Positions 28,115 through 37,258 are shown, counted from the first letter of the stretch. The stretch is 64,000 bases of DNA from Flavobacteriales bacterium UBA720 (GCA_002297505.1 DBLQ01000081.1:46379-110378), one strand, 5' to 3'. Numbers and translations: made by a program. Notes: generated from the letters alone by a model not told the origin.

Positions 28115-29362
28115 TTAGTTTACTGAGGTTATACTGGCGCCCGTTACTTCCTGGGCAGATTTGCTTACTTTGGACGGATTGCCTCTGTACTGTACAGATG
28201 CTGCCGAACTTGCACTGGCGGTGATGCTTTGCGTGGTGTTGATTTTCACGCTGGCTCCGGAAGATGCATCCACCACGGCGGTCTTCGTGATAAAATCACT
28301 GGCAGAAACCGAACTTCCGCTGCTGGCACTTACTGTGCTGGAATCCGCTTTTCCTGAAAGTTTGAGTGAGCTGCCGCTACTGGCATCCAGGGCCAGTGAT
28401 TTGGTTTCAAGATTCATTTTTACGCTCACTCCGGAAGACACTTCCAAGGCCGTATTGGTCGAGATTTTGAAATCTCCGGAAACCTGCGATCCCGACGTAC
28501 AATTGGCTGCAAAAGCCGTTTCGTTCACCGGCGTCACCGCTTTGAAGGAAGAGCCCGATTTGGTCACTAATCTTGACAGATTTGGTCCGGCAACCAAGAC
28601 TTTCAGGTTATTAAAATTCAGATTTTTTCCGCCTCTGTTTCTGATGAATATTTTAAGGATGCCGTTTTCCACTTCGGTAATCACGTATTGCTGTTTTTCC
28701 GGTTCGGTTTTCACAGTTACGCTTTGCGTAGGATTTTGGCTGAATTCCACATCCACACCGGAAGACGTCTCGATCCCCGTGAAAGCCGGAACATTTCTTA
28801 CACTTCCCACATTGACATTGTCCGATTTGATCGTAGACACCGGGTTGAGTGACGTTACGTTCTGGGTTTCCGACATCAGATTATTGACATCGTCCATGGA
28901 TATCTTGCCATCCAGCATCATCAGTACGGAGCTGTCCTCGGACATAATATTGAGGATAAGATTGTCCAGAACATTGGCTTTCACGTCCTGTGCCATGAAT
29001 TTGATTTTGGCGTCGCGGTTATTCACGGTTACCAATTCCTCGTACTTCATATTTTTTAGCGAGTTGGCAATATCTTTTTCAATTTTCCCTTCATTCACCA
29101 CAGGGTTCTTAGAAGTTCCGGACTTTTCCAGAACCAGCATTTTCAGGCCATCCACTTTGCCGAGAAGTGGCTGAATCTTGCCGAGTTCTTCGTTATCAAT
29201 TTTAAGATTGTTCAGCAGTTTGAACATGGGTTTGGCAATCTTGATAGAGGTCACACCTTCTGTGTCCTGGTATTTATCAAAGAGTTTGTTGAGTTCTTCT
29301 GTCTGTCCGAAAATATTCGTCGAGAGTAGAAATAATACGATTAATAATGCTATTTTTTTCAT
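28115..29362 (-). CDS. Exported DUF4252-GIN (DUF2807) fusion
   Basis: The 415-residue protein has a signal peptide (MKKIALLIVLFLLSTNIFGQ). A DUF4252 domain follows (residues ~25-170), then a right-handed beta-solenoid GIN domain (from ~195, VRNVPAFTGIETSSGVDVEF onwards) with repeating SS/GSS turns such as ASSGSSVSASD. GIN domains resemble adhesin heads. It sits in the ECF-regulated module with a second DUF4252 lipoprotein. Function is unknown; a surface or periplasmic sensor or structural role is only inference. Confidence 0.85.
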   Translation of the reverse strand: MKKIALLIVLFLLSTNIFGQTEELNKLFDKYQDTEGVTSIKIAKPMFKLLNNLKIDNEELGKIQPLLGKVDGLKMLVLEKSGTSKNPVVNEGKIEKDIANSLKNMKYEELVTVNNRDAKIKFMAQDVKANVLDNLILNIMSEDSSVLMMLDGKISMDDVNNLMSETQNVTSLNPVSTIKSDNVNVGSVRNVPAFTGIETSSGVDVEFSQNPTQSVTVKTEPEKQQYVITEVENGILKIFIRNRGGKNLNFNNLKVLVAGPNLSRLVTKSGSSFKAVTPVNETAFAANCTSGSQVSGDFKISTNTALEVSSGVSVKMNLETKSLALDASSGSSLKLSGKADSSTVSASSGSSVSASDFITKTAVVDASSGASVKINTTQSITASASSAASVQYRGNPSKVSKSAQEVTGASITSVN

Positions 29363-29501
29363 AAGTAATTTCTAATTGGTTTAAGGTATTATGCAATCGC
29401 AGAAGCGATTTCATAATGATTTAAGTTGTTAAGGTCTCTTGTAAAATCGTGATGTCATTTTAGTACTATTTCAGAATATTCATCAACAGCGATTTTATGG
29501 T

Positions 29502-30212
29502 TTAAAAATTCAGAATTCTGTAAAAATCAACCTGACTCTGTGCAGATTCTGCGTGGTTTATGGTTTGGGTAACGTTACTTGCAAAATAATTAAACGTGTC
29601 CTCGGTCACCGCAATGGCTTCCGCCTCACTGTAAACAGGCTTCCCGTTGATGATCACATAATTAGGATTATATTCGGAATCTGAAATTATCTTTGAGGAT
29701 TGTTGATTCCCATTTTTTTTAATTTGATTTTCAGCATATTGCGTGTTTGTTTTTTGGAGTTGATGATGAACTTTGTTTTCTACTATAACTTTCGGTTGGG
29801 CAGGTTCCTTGGCTGCTAAAGTCGGCTGCTGATTCTGAGAATTATCCTCAGGAATAATCTTCGGCGACTCTGTTTTTACAGGTTTTGGATGATTCGCAAT
29901 CTGAGGTTCTATCTGTTCCGGATTATTGAACATCCAGACACCGCTAATTCCCATCAGCAGTACTAAACTCGCTGCCATCCAGTATTGTGAGTAAGATTTT
30001 CTCTTTACAGCCGGTAGGGCAACGATTTTTGGCGCTTCAGCTTTCTTTAGGAAATCTTCAAAACTGATATTTAATTTTTCCTGTTTCTCTTCCTTTAGAA
30101 AAGAAAAATAAGGATTATCGCTTTCGTTTTTGAGAAAAAGATCTTCTTCCGGCGTCAGTTCCTCGCCTTCGAAGAATTTAGATTCCCAATCCTTGTATCT
30201 GTCGGTTTTCAT
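29502..30212 (-). CDS. Anti-sigma-like single-pass membrane protein
   Basis: The 236-residue protein has a cytoplasmic N-terminal part (EGEELTPEEDLFLKN, anti-sigma-like), one membrane helix (residues ~77-95, YWMAASLVLLMGISGVWMF) and a long extracytoplasmic Gln/Asn/Lys-rich region. It starts inside the upstream ECF sigma gene (35-bp overlap), which suggests translational coupling. Anti-sigma function is inferred from layout; no ZAS zinc motif is seen. Confidence 0.7.
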   Translation of the reverse strand: MKTDRYKDWESKFFEGEELTPEEDLFLKNESDNPYFSFLKEEKQEKLNISFEDFLKKAEAPKIVALPAVKRKSYSQYWMAASLVLLMGISGVWMFNNPEQIEPQIANHPKPVKTESPKIIPEDNSQNQQPTLAAKEPAQPKVIVENKVHHQLQKTNTQYAENQIKKNGNQQSSKIISDSEYNPNYVIINGKPVYSEAEAIAVTEDTFNYFASNVTQTINHAESAQSQVDFYRILNF

Positions 30213-30696
30213 ACGCGTAAAGTTTGTTAATTGACTCTTTCACTTTTTGTCTCGCTCTCATCAGATTCACGCGGACTGCATTTTCCTCCATCTCCATAAT
30301 CTGTGAAATCTCGGAAATCTCATATTCCTCAACATCTTTTAAGTGAATGACCATTTTTTGTTTTTCTGGCAGTTGGTTGATAAATCCCAAAATCTGCTCT
30401 TTCATATTATTCGTTTCGATCTGATAAAGTTCCGACTGATGTCTCGTCTGGCTCGCAAATCCAAGTTTGACCTCATGATGCTTCAGTCTGTTCAGACATT
30501 CATTCTTGACACTTCTCAGTGCAAAACTTTTCAGGTTTTCGATGACCAGCAGTTCCTCTTTCCGTTGCCAGAACTTCATCATCAGATCCATTACCACATC
30601 TTCGGCTTCATCAGCACTCATCAAAAACTTCTTCGCAAAGCGGAACATCTCATCCTTGAGAATATACACCGATTTTTGAAAGTAGTCTTGAGTCAT
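30178..30696 (-). CDS. ECF RNA polymerase sigma factor
   Basis: The 172-residue protein has region 2 (FRFAKKFLMSADEAEDVVMDLMMKFWQ) and region 4 (INQLPEKQKMVIHLKDVEEYEISEISQIMEMEENAVRVNLMRARQKV). It lacks region 1.1 and 3, as ECF factors do. It leads the operon followed by the anti-sigma-like and DUF4252 genes, which are its probable regulon. No TAnnTTTG promoter was clear upstream. Confidence 0.93.
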   Translation of the reverse strand: MTQDYFQKSVYILKDEMFRFAKKFLMSADEAEDVVMDLMMKFWQRKEELLVIENLKSFALRSVKNECLNRLKHHEVKLGFASQTRHQSELYQIETNNMKEQILGFINQLPEKQKMVIHLKDVEEYEISEISQIMEMEENAVRVNLMRARQKVKESINKLYAYENRQIQGLGI

Positions 30697-30901
30697 AGAT
30701 TCTGGTTTAATGTTTAAGGCTTAATCTTTTTTAATTTCAAAAACCTTGTGTTTCTTGGTCGTTTAAAAGTAAGACATTTTTGAATTACAAATTATTACAT
30801 CAAAAATAAAAAAAGAACCTTAATAAATATTAAGATCCTGATAATCAATTTATTATTTTTAGAAATAATTTTATATTTCTTCCGCTATGTTGTGTGATTA
30901 T

Positions 30902-32164
30902 TTATTCTCCAGAATTTATATTTGCAGAATCACTTTCCGCCACTGCACCCTTCGGATTCATAGTTTTGTTAAGCTTTTCCAATTCAAAAGGAAAATTTTC
31001 AAACAATCCTGAGAGTGACAAGGCGGAATAAACCCTTTGTGAATACTTGTTTCCAATGGCGATGATCGTCACTTTGGACTTCAGAAGATGTGCAAAAACC
31101 GAATTGGTGCCGTGCCACCAACCGTTATGATACGTGAGCTTTTCACCGTTGTCAAATTCTTTCATCCGGAAACCCAAACCATAATTGTTGATGCCTTTTT
31201 TCTCGTTGCTGTACGGCTCAAATATTTTACCCGCCAATTCAGGCTTTAGGAAATCTTTGGAGAATAATGCCACGGAAAAATTCAGCAAATCCTTCGGTGT
31301 TGTGTAGACATTTTTGTCGCCGTAAATCAAGTCCAAATTAGTCAATGGATACAGTTTGTAGCCGCTCAGGAAGGACTGGGAAGCTGTTGGAATATCCTTT
31401 TTCTGGAAGATGAAGGTATGATTCATTTTCAGCGGTTTGAAAACAATTTCCTGCATTGCTTCGGGGAAAGGTGTTGCAGTGACTTTCTCAACAATCAATG
31501 CCAACATTGCGAAATTGGTGTTGCAATACATAAAACCCGTGTTAGACATTCTTGCCAGAGCAGGTTTATATTTGATGAGCATATCCAAAACGTCTTGATT
31601 CGTAATGAAATCTTTTTTCAATTCTTTCGGAGCAGGCTTGATGCCTTGGTCAAAATGCTCGTATTTTGGCAATCCGCTTCTCTGGGAGAGCAGACTGAAA
31701 ACGGTAATATCTTTGTATGGAAACTGTGGGAAAAATTTGGTGACATCATCCTCCAACTTCAGTTTTCCGCCTTCAACCAGTTTTAAAACGGCCATGGCAG
31801 TCATCGTCTTGCTGACCGAAGCCACGTGAAGCGGCGTATTTTCATCAATTGGCATCTGCTTACCTTCTCTCCCAAAACCTCTGTATTTTTCGAAGATAAT
31901 ATGATCACCTTTGGCGACAAGTATTCCACCGCTCAGGTCGCCCTGTTCCCAGACTTTGTGGTAATAATTGTTGATGAGCGGGACAATTTTCGATTCGTTT
32001 TCAAGAGCAGATTCCTCCGGCGTAAAAACTTTTGACAAATTGACATTGCCGTAATTGGGAAGCTTGGATTGGTAGGTTTCTGCAGTTTCCTCTTTCTCTT
32101 TTTTACTGCAGGAATAACTGCATAAAACGGCTATGGAAACCGCAACTAATTTTCTAAGATTCAT
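30902..32164 (-). CDS. Serine hydrolase lipoprotein (beta-lactamase/class C fold)
   Basis: ATG 32164 gives 420 residues starting with a lipoprotein signal (MNLRKLVAVSIAVLCSYSC, Cys 19). A TTG three codons upstream was not used. The catalytic motifs of the class C/PBP-like family are present: SxxK (S116-V-S-K119 in ASVSKTM), YxN (YCNTN), and HNG (YHNGWWHG). The substrate is unknown; family members include D-aminopeptidases and esterases. It stands alone, with 184-bp and 130-bp gaps. Confidence 0.9.
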   Translation of the reverse strand: MNLRKLVAVSIAVLCSYSCSKKEKEETAETYQSKLPNYGNVNLSKVFTPEESALENESKIVPLINNYYHKVWEQGDLSGGILVAKGDHIIFEKYRGFGREGKQMPIDENTPLHVASVSKTMTAMAVLKLVEGGKLKLEDDVTKFFPQFPYKDITVFSLLSQRSGLPKYEHFDQGIKPAPKELKKDFITNQDVLDMLIKYKPALARMSNTGFMYCNTNFAMLALIVEKVTATPFPEAMQEIVFKPLKMNHTFIFQKKDIPTASQSFLSGYKLYPLTNLDLIYGDKNVYTTPKDLLNFSVALFSKDFLKPELAGKIFEPYSNEKKGINNYGLGFRMKEFDNGEKLTYHNGWWHGTNSVFAHLLKSKVTIIAIGNKYSQRVYSALSLSGLFENFPFELEKLNKTMNPKGAVAESDSANINSGE

Positions 32165-32304
32165 TTTTACCAACTTCTAAGGAAGCGCAATTTAATATAA
32201 AATGATTCCTTAGTCGACAGCAATTTTCTTAAGAAATGTTAAATGTGGAGAAAAAAAATCCTCTCAAAAAAATTTGAAAGGATTGTAGTTTTATAATTGA
32301 AATC

Positions 32305-32853
32305 TTAGAAATCGTAGCCAATTTTGAAACTTATATCTGGAATGACTTGAGTAGTATATCCTTTTTTCAAAATTTTCCCGATTCCCAGACCAGCCTTGAA
32401 TTCGTAATTAAAACTTTTTGCAAAATTCCGTCTCAATCCCCAAGTTGGAACAATGGAAATGGTTTCGCTCACGTGTATATCTTTCGTGTTAGAAATCACA
32501 AACCAATCAGGAATATATTCTACTTTAAGGGAAACATAATTCCCAGAATTATTAGAAGTATTTCTTCCTAAGTCTTTTCTTTTTTGAAGATTATAATAGA
32601 ATTTGGGTGTTAATGAAAACGCTGGTGTCAAAGCGAAGCCTGTTTTGCTGTACATATCGCCACCCCAAATGGAAGGATACAATTCCATCTGGCTTCTGAA
32701 AGAAAATTTTTCAGACAATCTAGCTTCATTATAAAATTCTGCACCGAAAAGTCCTATTTGGATGCCTATTAAAGATTTTTTGAGACTTGCATTTTCTTGT
32801 GAGAAAGATTGAAATCCCATAATTAACGACAATATAAATAGTAGTTTTCTCAT
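32305..32853 (-). CDS. Outer-membrane-barrel-like protein, function unknown
   Basis: ATG 32853 gives 182 residues with a signal peptide (MRKLLFILSLIMGFQSFSQ). Aromatic-rich alternating beta segments follow, ending KIGYDF with a terminal Phe, a mark of outer-membrane beta-barrels. It begins 1 bp after the lipoprotein upstream. No family was recognised. The region is AT-rich compared with its surroundings. Confidence 0.6.
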   Translation of the reverse strand: MRKLLFILSLIMGFQSFSQENASLKKSLIGIQIGLFGAEFYNEARLSEKFSFRSQMELYPSIWGGDMYSKTGFALTPAFSLTPKFYYNLQKRKDLGRNTSNNSGNYVSLKVEYIPDWFVISNTKDIHVSETISIVPTWGLRRNFAKSFNYEFKAGLGIGKILKKGYTTQVIPDISFKIGYDF

Positions 32854-32854
32854 T

Positions 32855-33229
32855 TTATTTTTTTTTAATTTTAAAAGTTCCGTTTGATGTCTCGCTTCCG
32901 CTTTTTTTAGTCCAATTACCAGTCGAGTTTGCAAAATTTGTTATTTGACAATTAAAAACAAAACCACCTCTTGTATTAGCGCTTAACTTTCCATCAGACT
33001 GAACATAACCTGAAAATTCTTCAGAAAAAGAAAATCGTGTAGATTCTATATTCCCAGTGAAATTACCGGCGCTTGTAACCTTAAAAGTAATATTACCTTT
33101 ATCATCACCATCAAAAGAGCCAATCCAATCCCCTTCAAAACGAGAGGCATCTTGTCTTTGCAAGTCCTCATCTGAGGGATAACAAGAAATTACAATTCCA
33201 AAAAATATTAAGAATTTTAAAAATTTCAT
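32855..33229 (-). CDS. Small lipoprotein, unknown function
   Basis: ATG 33229 gives 124 residues starting MKFLKFLIFFGIVISC, a lipoprotein signal with Cys at residue 16. The rest has beta-strand patterns (FEGDWIGSFDGDDKGNITFKV, TGNWTKKS) resembling small lipocalin-like domains. The start overlaps the stop of the preceding gene by 4 bp (ATGA), so the two are translated together. No confident family match. Confidence 0.65.
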   Translation of the reverse strand: MKFLKFLIFFGIVISCYPSDEDLQRQDASRFEGDWIGSFDGDDKGNITFKVTSAGNFTGNIESTRFSFSEEFSGYVQSDGKLSANTRGGFVFNCQITNFANSTGNWTKKSGSETSNGTFKIKKK

Positions 33230-34095
33230 TCCGTTATTAGCTTTATACCGTGCCATCCACCATTCTTTTTAGCAATACCATACATATTGACTTTCGTTGC
33301 AGTGGGATGATTAAAATCAAACTGATAGCTTGTGATGTTTGCTCCATTGCCAACTCCACCTCCAAAGGTATAAGTTACCTGTGGTGTTGCTACTCCCCAA
33401 TCAAAAACTCTTTCGATTACATCTTGATTATCTTCAACTTGGCTAAAATCAAAATACTGAACATATGTTAGAGTACCTGTATCTACGACGAATGCAACTT
33501 TATTATACTTTTTATTATAGGCTTGTCCAATTTTTACAGCTTGCTTCCAAGCTTGCTCATAAAATAATTTTCGTAATTGTTCTGGAGTTAAAGATGTAGC
33601 ATTAACAACCCATTCTATAACGCCATCAATTTTCTTTTCAAATGGTAAACTTGGCATTTTTGCAGGTCCCATATTCACATAATTATAATATTGATCCAAT
33701 GATGTAAATACTTTATCTTCAAAAAAATATCGTTGTCCTGGTAAACCTTGAGCAAAATGAACAGGATGGGTAAATGACCAAGCAATTGCGTTAACCCCAA
33801 TCCCTAATTTATCTGCATTTTCTTTTCTCCAAGTACCCGTCCACCCTTTGTATTGATGTTTAACTTTACAGCCAATGGCATAAACCAACCATAAATCTTG
33901 CGAATAAAATTTCACTTTAACTCTTCTTCCGTCCTCATACTGATCATCTGTTACCCAAGTTGTTCCAAAGATATTTCCTAATTTAGGCTTCCTTATTTCT
34001 CCTATTCTTAAACCTTCCACAATCTGCTCTATACTTGGATCTGCAGGAGGATAACCCGTGCTTGGCAAGAATTTAAACTTAAAAGCATACCGCAT
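33226..34095 (-). CDS. Unknown exported-type protein, apparently frameshifted at its N terminus
   Basis: The open frame from ATG 34095 encodes 289 residues (MRYAFKFKFLPSTGYPPADP ... GWHGIKLITE) with no recognised domain; Trp, Tyr and Gly are abundant. Directly upstream, in another frame, ATG 34127 opens a lipoprotein signal (MKITFSRFLFACGMLLSLNS followed by Cys) that stops after 32 codons. One extra base after the signal would join both. A TTTAAAT slippery heptamer at 34071-34077 lies in the signal frame and would shift into the long frame. So this may be one secreted protein split by a frameshift. Confidence 0.55.
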   Translation of the reverse strand: MRYAFKFKFLPSTGYPPADPSIEQIVEGLRIGEIRKPKLGNIFGTTWVTDDQYEDGRRVKVKFYSQDLWLVYAIGCKVKHQYKGWTGTWRKENADKLGIGVNAIAWSFTHPVHFAQGLPGQRYFFEDKVFTSLDQYYNYVNMGPAKMPSLPFEKKIDGVIEWVVNATSLTPEQLRKLFYEQAWKQAVKIGQAYNKKYNKVAFVVDTGTLTYVQYFDFSQVEDNQDVIERVFDWGVATPQVTYTFGGGVGNGANITSYQFDFNHPTATKVNMYGIAKKNGGWHGIKLITE

Positions 34096-34354
34096 GCAAA
34101 TAAGAATCTCGAAAATGTAATTTTCATAATAGTGTTATTAAATTATTGATTAGATGGCAAAGAAAAAAAAAAGAAAAAGACTGTGAAAATTTTTCTTTTA
34201 ATTTATTTCAATCAATATTATAATAATCTGTTTTTCAATATATTTCATTTCATTATGCAAAATTCATTATAGAAAAAAAACCTAAAAATGTTAAAAAAAT
34301 AAACATAATATACAATTTATAGAAATAATCACCTTAAAATTCCCAAAACTCTGA

Positions 34355-35287
34355 CTATTTACAAAAATAATACAATATCTTTTTCACAATTACCTGCGCC
34401 AGTTTTTCTTTGCTTTGATGTGTCCAGCCAGCAATATGTGGCGTAACAATCACTTTTTCAGAATCTAATAAATATTTTAAATCCTGATTTTCTGTTTCCA
34501 AATTTTCAAAAGATGACTTTTCGTATTCCAAAACATCCAGACAGGCGCCTAAAACCTTACCTGATTCAACGGCTTGCACTAAAGCTTTAGTTTTTAAATT
34601 TTTTCCTCTGGCTGTATTGACGAAATAAAATTTCTTTTCCATTTTAGAAATGAATTCTTCATCAATCAGATAATGAGTTTCGTCCGTCAAAGGAATATGA
34701 AGACTCAAAACATCAGCTCTTTTTTGAATTTCTTCCAAAGAAACCTGCGTTGCAAATTCATCCGACAGATTGGGCAAAATATCGAAGAAAATTACCTCCA
34801 CACCAAAGCCCGAAAGCCTTTTCGCCGTGGCTTTTCCCATATTGCCGTAGCCAATGATGCCGAAGGTTTTCCCCAACAGTTCATCACCACGGTTTTCCTC
34901 ACGCTTCCAGATGCCGTTCTTAACTTCGTTCGATGCAATAAATAACCGGTTCATTAGAATTAACAACATTCCAACAACATGCTCTGCCACAGAATCCCGG
35001 TTTCCTTCCGGCGAGTTAATCAATTTAATTCCAAGATTCTCTGCCGTTTGAACATCAATATTTTCCATTCCGGCACCTACTCTCGCGATAAATTTGAGAT
35101 GAGAAGATTTGGTCAGAAAGTTTTTATCTAATGGAATCCGGCTTCGGATAATGATACCATCGTAATTATGGATTTTCTCCAAAACCTCATCATATCCGGA
35201 AATATAATCGGCCTCCAGAACAAAACCTTTTTCAGATAGTTGCTTTTCTATCAACGGATGATTGGTGTCTAATAGTAGGATTCTCAT
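34355..35287 (-). CDS. D-2-hydroxyacid dehydrogenase (SerA-like)
   Basis: The 310-residue protein has a Rossmann GxGxxG at residues 146-151 (GYGNMG) and the catalytic residues of the family: R227 (NTARG), E254 (DVLEYE) and H284 (TPHIAGWTH). SerA-type phosphoglycerate dehydrogenase activity is possible, but other D-2-hydroxyacids are equally plausible because the sequence has no ACT domain. It lies 73 bp after the thioesterase gene, behind a terminator-like hairpin. Confidence 0.9.
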   Translation of the reverse strand: MRILLLDTNHPLIEKQLSEKGFVLEADYISGYDEVLEKIHNYDGIIIRSRIPLDKNFLTKSSHLKFIARVGAGMENIDVQTAENLGIKLINSPEGNRDSVAEHVVGMLLILMNRLFIASNEVKNGIWKREENRGDELLGKTFGIIGYGNMGKATAKRLSGFGVEVIFFDILPNLSDEFATQVSLEEIQKRADVLSLHIPLTDETHYLIDEEFISKMEKKFYFVNTARGKNLKTKALVQAVESGKVLGACLDVLEYEKSSFENLETENQDLKYLLDSEKVIVTPHIAGWTHQSKEKLAQVIVKKILYYFCK

Positions 35288-35334
35288 AATTGATTATAAA
35301 TGATAATTCATAATTGATAAATGATAAAAAAGAA

Positions 35335-35354
35335 ACGGAAGAAAAATCTTCCGT
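35335..35354 (-). terminator. Terminator after the thioesterase gene
   Basis: ACGGAAGA and TCTTCCGT form an 8-bp stem with a 4-nt loop. On the minus strand the stem is followed by TTCTTTTTTA. It lies just after the thioesterase stop. Confidence 0.85.
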
Positions 35355-35360
35355 CATCCA

Positions 35361-35888
35361 TTATATTTCGATTTCTCCTGCAAATAGTTTTTTCAATTCT
35401 ACAGAATCTGTAGGCTTCATTCTACCGGAAAGAATCAGTGAGAGTTCTTTTCTTCGGAGTGCAGCATCAAAACGTTTCACCTCTTCTGGGGTTTCCGGCT
35501 CTATGGCAGGAATAGGAATCGGGCGATTGAACTCATCTACAGCGACAAAAGTATAAATCCCTTCATTCGTATGAGTTTTTGTTTGGTTGATCGGATCATC
35601 GAGCCAGACATCGACGTACACTTCCATGGATGTAGAAAATGCTCTGGAAACTTTGGACTCCAAAACCACAATGCCACCTTCAGGAATCGGATGATTGAAG
35701 GAAACATGATTGACAGACGCCGTCACTACTCTTCTCTCGCAATGTCTGGTTGCAGAAATGGAAGCTGCCCTGTCCATTCTTGACAACAGTTCGCCGCCAA
35801 AAAGATTTCTCAGAGAATTGGTTTCGTTTGGCAAAACGATGTTTGTCATTACAGTGAGGCTATCGTCCGGTTTTTTTGATTTTTGCAT
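35361..35888 (-). CDS. Acyl-CoA thioesterase, hotdog fold
   Basis: The 175-residue protein has the hotdog motif NLFGGELLSRMDRAASISATRH, in which the conserved Asp/Asn pair of the YciA/acot family falls, followed by VTASVNHVSFNHPIPEGG. It hydrolyses acyl-CoA to fatty acid and CoA in family members; chain length specificity is unknown. It overlaps the HU-like gene's stop by 29 bp, so the two are probably coupled. Confidence 0.88.
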   Translation of the reverse strand: MQKSKKPDDSLTVMTNIVLPNETNSLRNLFGGELLSRMDRAASISATRHCERRVVTASVNHVSFNHPIPEGGIVVLESKVSRAFSTSMEVYVDVWLDDPINQTKTHTNEGIYTFVAVDEFNRPIPIPAIEPETPEEVKRFDAALRRKELSLILSGRMKPTDSVELKKLFAGEIEI

Positions 35889-36531
35889 TGATTGTAGGTT
35901 TTATACTGTCTGATTTTAATGAGTCCTGCTTGGTAATTATCACTGCTCTTTTAGGCTGAGCTTTTTTGACGCTTGGTCTTGAAGGGATTTTGGACGATTT
36001 GCCAAAGATAAGATCCGGATTTTTAAATCCAAACAATATTGCCGATCCAACAGCGATGACTGCCACAAAAGTCCAGATCACACTCTTACTTAAACTATAG
36101 GTTTCGGTGGACTGCGGCTCCGCTTTTTTACTTTTAAGCTGATTCAGATTGATGGCTTCAAACCCAAAGTCCTCATGGTCCGAAACCTTGACAACCTTCT
36201 GTGCATCGTCCATCTTAAATTCGCCAATATTCCGCAGCTGCAAAGACTTTCCGGATTTAAGCTGACTCAGCCATCCGGATACTTCTGCTTTGAGATTTTG
36301 ATCAACCTCACTCAAATCGCTCTGTGATTGCACTGCTACAAACTCCGGAAAATCGGTGTTTTGAATGGAAGGATCCAATTCAAACGTTATCGATTCCTTG
36401 GGCGGGATGATGACAGAATTTTCAGCATCAATTTTGGCAGACTCGCGGATGAGCAAAAACACGCCAAAATCAGTGATCTCCGCTTTCTGATGCTTCAGAA
36501 GATATTGGTATAAGAAGTACTCAAAATTCAT
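35860..36531 (-). CDS. HU-like (CCDC81-type) membrane protein without SPOR domain
   Basis: The 223-residue protein resembles the N-terminal HU-CCDC81 region of Bacteroidetes SPOR proteins (FEYFLYQYLLKHQKAEITDFGVFLL then LKSGKSLQLRNIGEFKM). One membrane helix follows (~residues 152-170) and a Lys/Ser-rich tail. The usual C-terminal SPOR domain is absent, so it may be a truncated or reduced member. It overlaps the thioesterase gene by 29 bp. Confidence 0.7.
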   Translation of the reverse strand: MNFEYFLYQYLLKHQKAEITDFGVFLLIRESAKIDAENSVIIPPKESITFELDPSIQNTDFPEFVAVQSQSDLSEVDQNLKAEVSGWLSQLKSGKSLQLRNIGEFKMDDAQKVVKVSDHEDFGFEAINLNQLKSKKAEPQSTETYSLSKSVIWTFVAVIAVGSAILFGFKNPDLIFGKSSKIPSRPSVKKAQPKRAVIITKQDSLKSDSIKPTINAKIKKTGR

Positions 36532-36571
36532 TGCCGCAAAACTACGTAATTTTTGATATTGTGGAAAATAT

Positions 36572-36599
36572 AAAAGGTTGCTTTTGCAAGCAACCTTTT
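36572..36599 (-). terminator. Terminator after the small T9SS protein gene
   Basis: AAAAGGTTGCTT and AAGCAACCTTTT form a 12-bp stem with loop TTGC, A/T-rich on both sides. It lies between convergent-facing minus genes, 23 bp after the T9SS protein stop. Confidence 0.8.
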
Positions 36600-36622
36600 G
36601 ATTTGATTTGAATTAATAAAAA

Positions 36623-37258
36623 TTAGTTGGAAAACTTCACCGTTTCTGCGATGTTGCTTCCGGAAATTGTCATCAGGTACATTCCTTTTTGAGAAAGTCC
36701 CAAGTCAATAGGTGTTCCGCTGGCATTCACTTTCAGGTTTTTGATTACTTTTCCGCTAAAATCATAGATGGTAACATCCAGATTACCTTTAGCTGTCGTA
36801 AACAATTTGCCTGAAGCCACCTGAGATTTTGCTTTGGAAACAGCTTCGGAAACAGCCATCATAGCAATAGTCACCGGCGACCAGCCTGTGGCATTGGTAG
36901 AAGCCTTAAGATCCGCTGTCTGCGTTCCACTGCCGTTATTATAAATAAAATTAATTTCATTAACGGTAGTTCCGGCAGCATAAAGTGTGGATAGATCTAC
37001 GCTGGCTGTATAATTCCCACTTCCATCCGGACCTGTCATCAGTTTGCCTGGCCAGCTCCCGAAAAGTTCTTTGAAGGTTCCTGCAGTATTATCTCCCGTG
37101 TTGCTCCATGAATAGAGATTAACTGGTGTGGAGCTAAAACCGTCCGTTGGGAATTTTGTGGTAAATGTTACGGTGTTTCCGGTAACTGCAATGCTCGTTT
37201 GAGCAGACATACTAATAACGGTCGCTGCCGTTAAAAGCAAAGAATAGATTTTTTTCAT
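36623..37258 (-). CDS. Small T9SS-sorted protein with carbohydrate-binding-like domain
   Basis: The 211-residue protein has a signal peptide (MKKIYSLLLTAATVISMSAQ). A beta-sandwich follows resembling starch/glycan-binding modules (VNLYSWSNTGDNTAGTFKELFGSWPGKLMTGPDG), then a C-terminal T9SS-like domain (NLDVTIYDFSGKVIKNLKVN ... ETVKFSN). The ligand is unknown. It ends 23 bp before a terminator. Confidence 0.75.
   Translation of the reverse strand: MKKIYSLLLTAATVISMSAQTSIAVTGNTVTFTTKFPTDGFSSTPVNLYSWSNTGDNTAGTFKELFGSWPGKLMTGPDGSGNYTASVDLSTLYAAGTTVNEINFIYNNGSGTQTADLKASTNATGWSPVTIAMMAVSEAVSKAKSQVASGKLFTTAKGNLDVTIYDFSGKVIKNLKVNASGTPIDLGLSQKGMYLMTISGSNIAETVKFSN

Noticed and set aside
28161..29174. 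Large open frame on the plus strand opposite the DUF4252-GIN gene (337 aa)
   Set aside because: It is antisense to a real gene with a signal peptide and domains and shows no start context or promoter; it arises from codon bias.
36623..37258. Possible polysaccharide-degrading enzyme
   Set aside because: No catalytic domain is visible; only a binding-like sandwich and a sorting domain are present.
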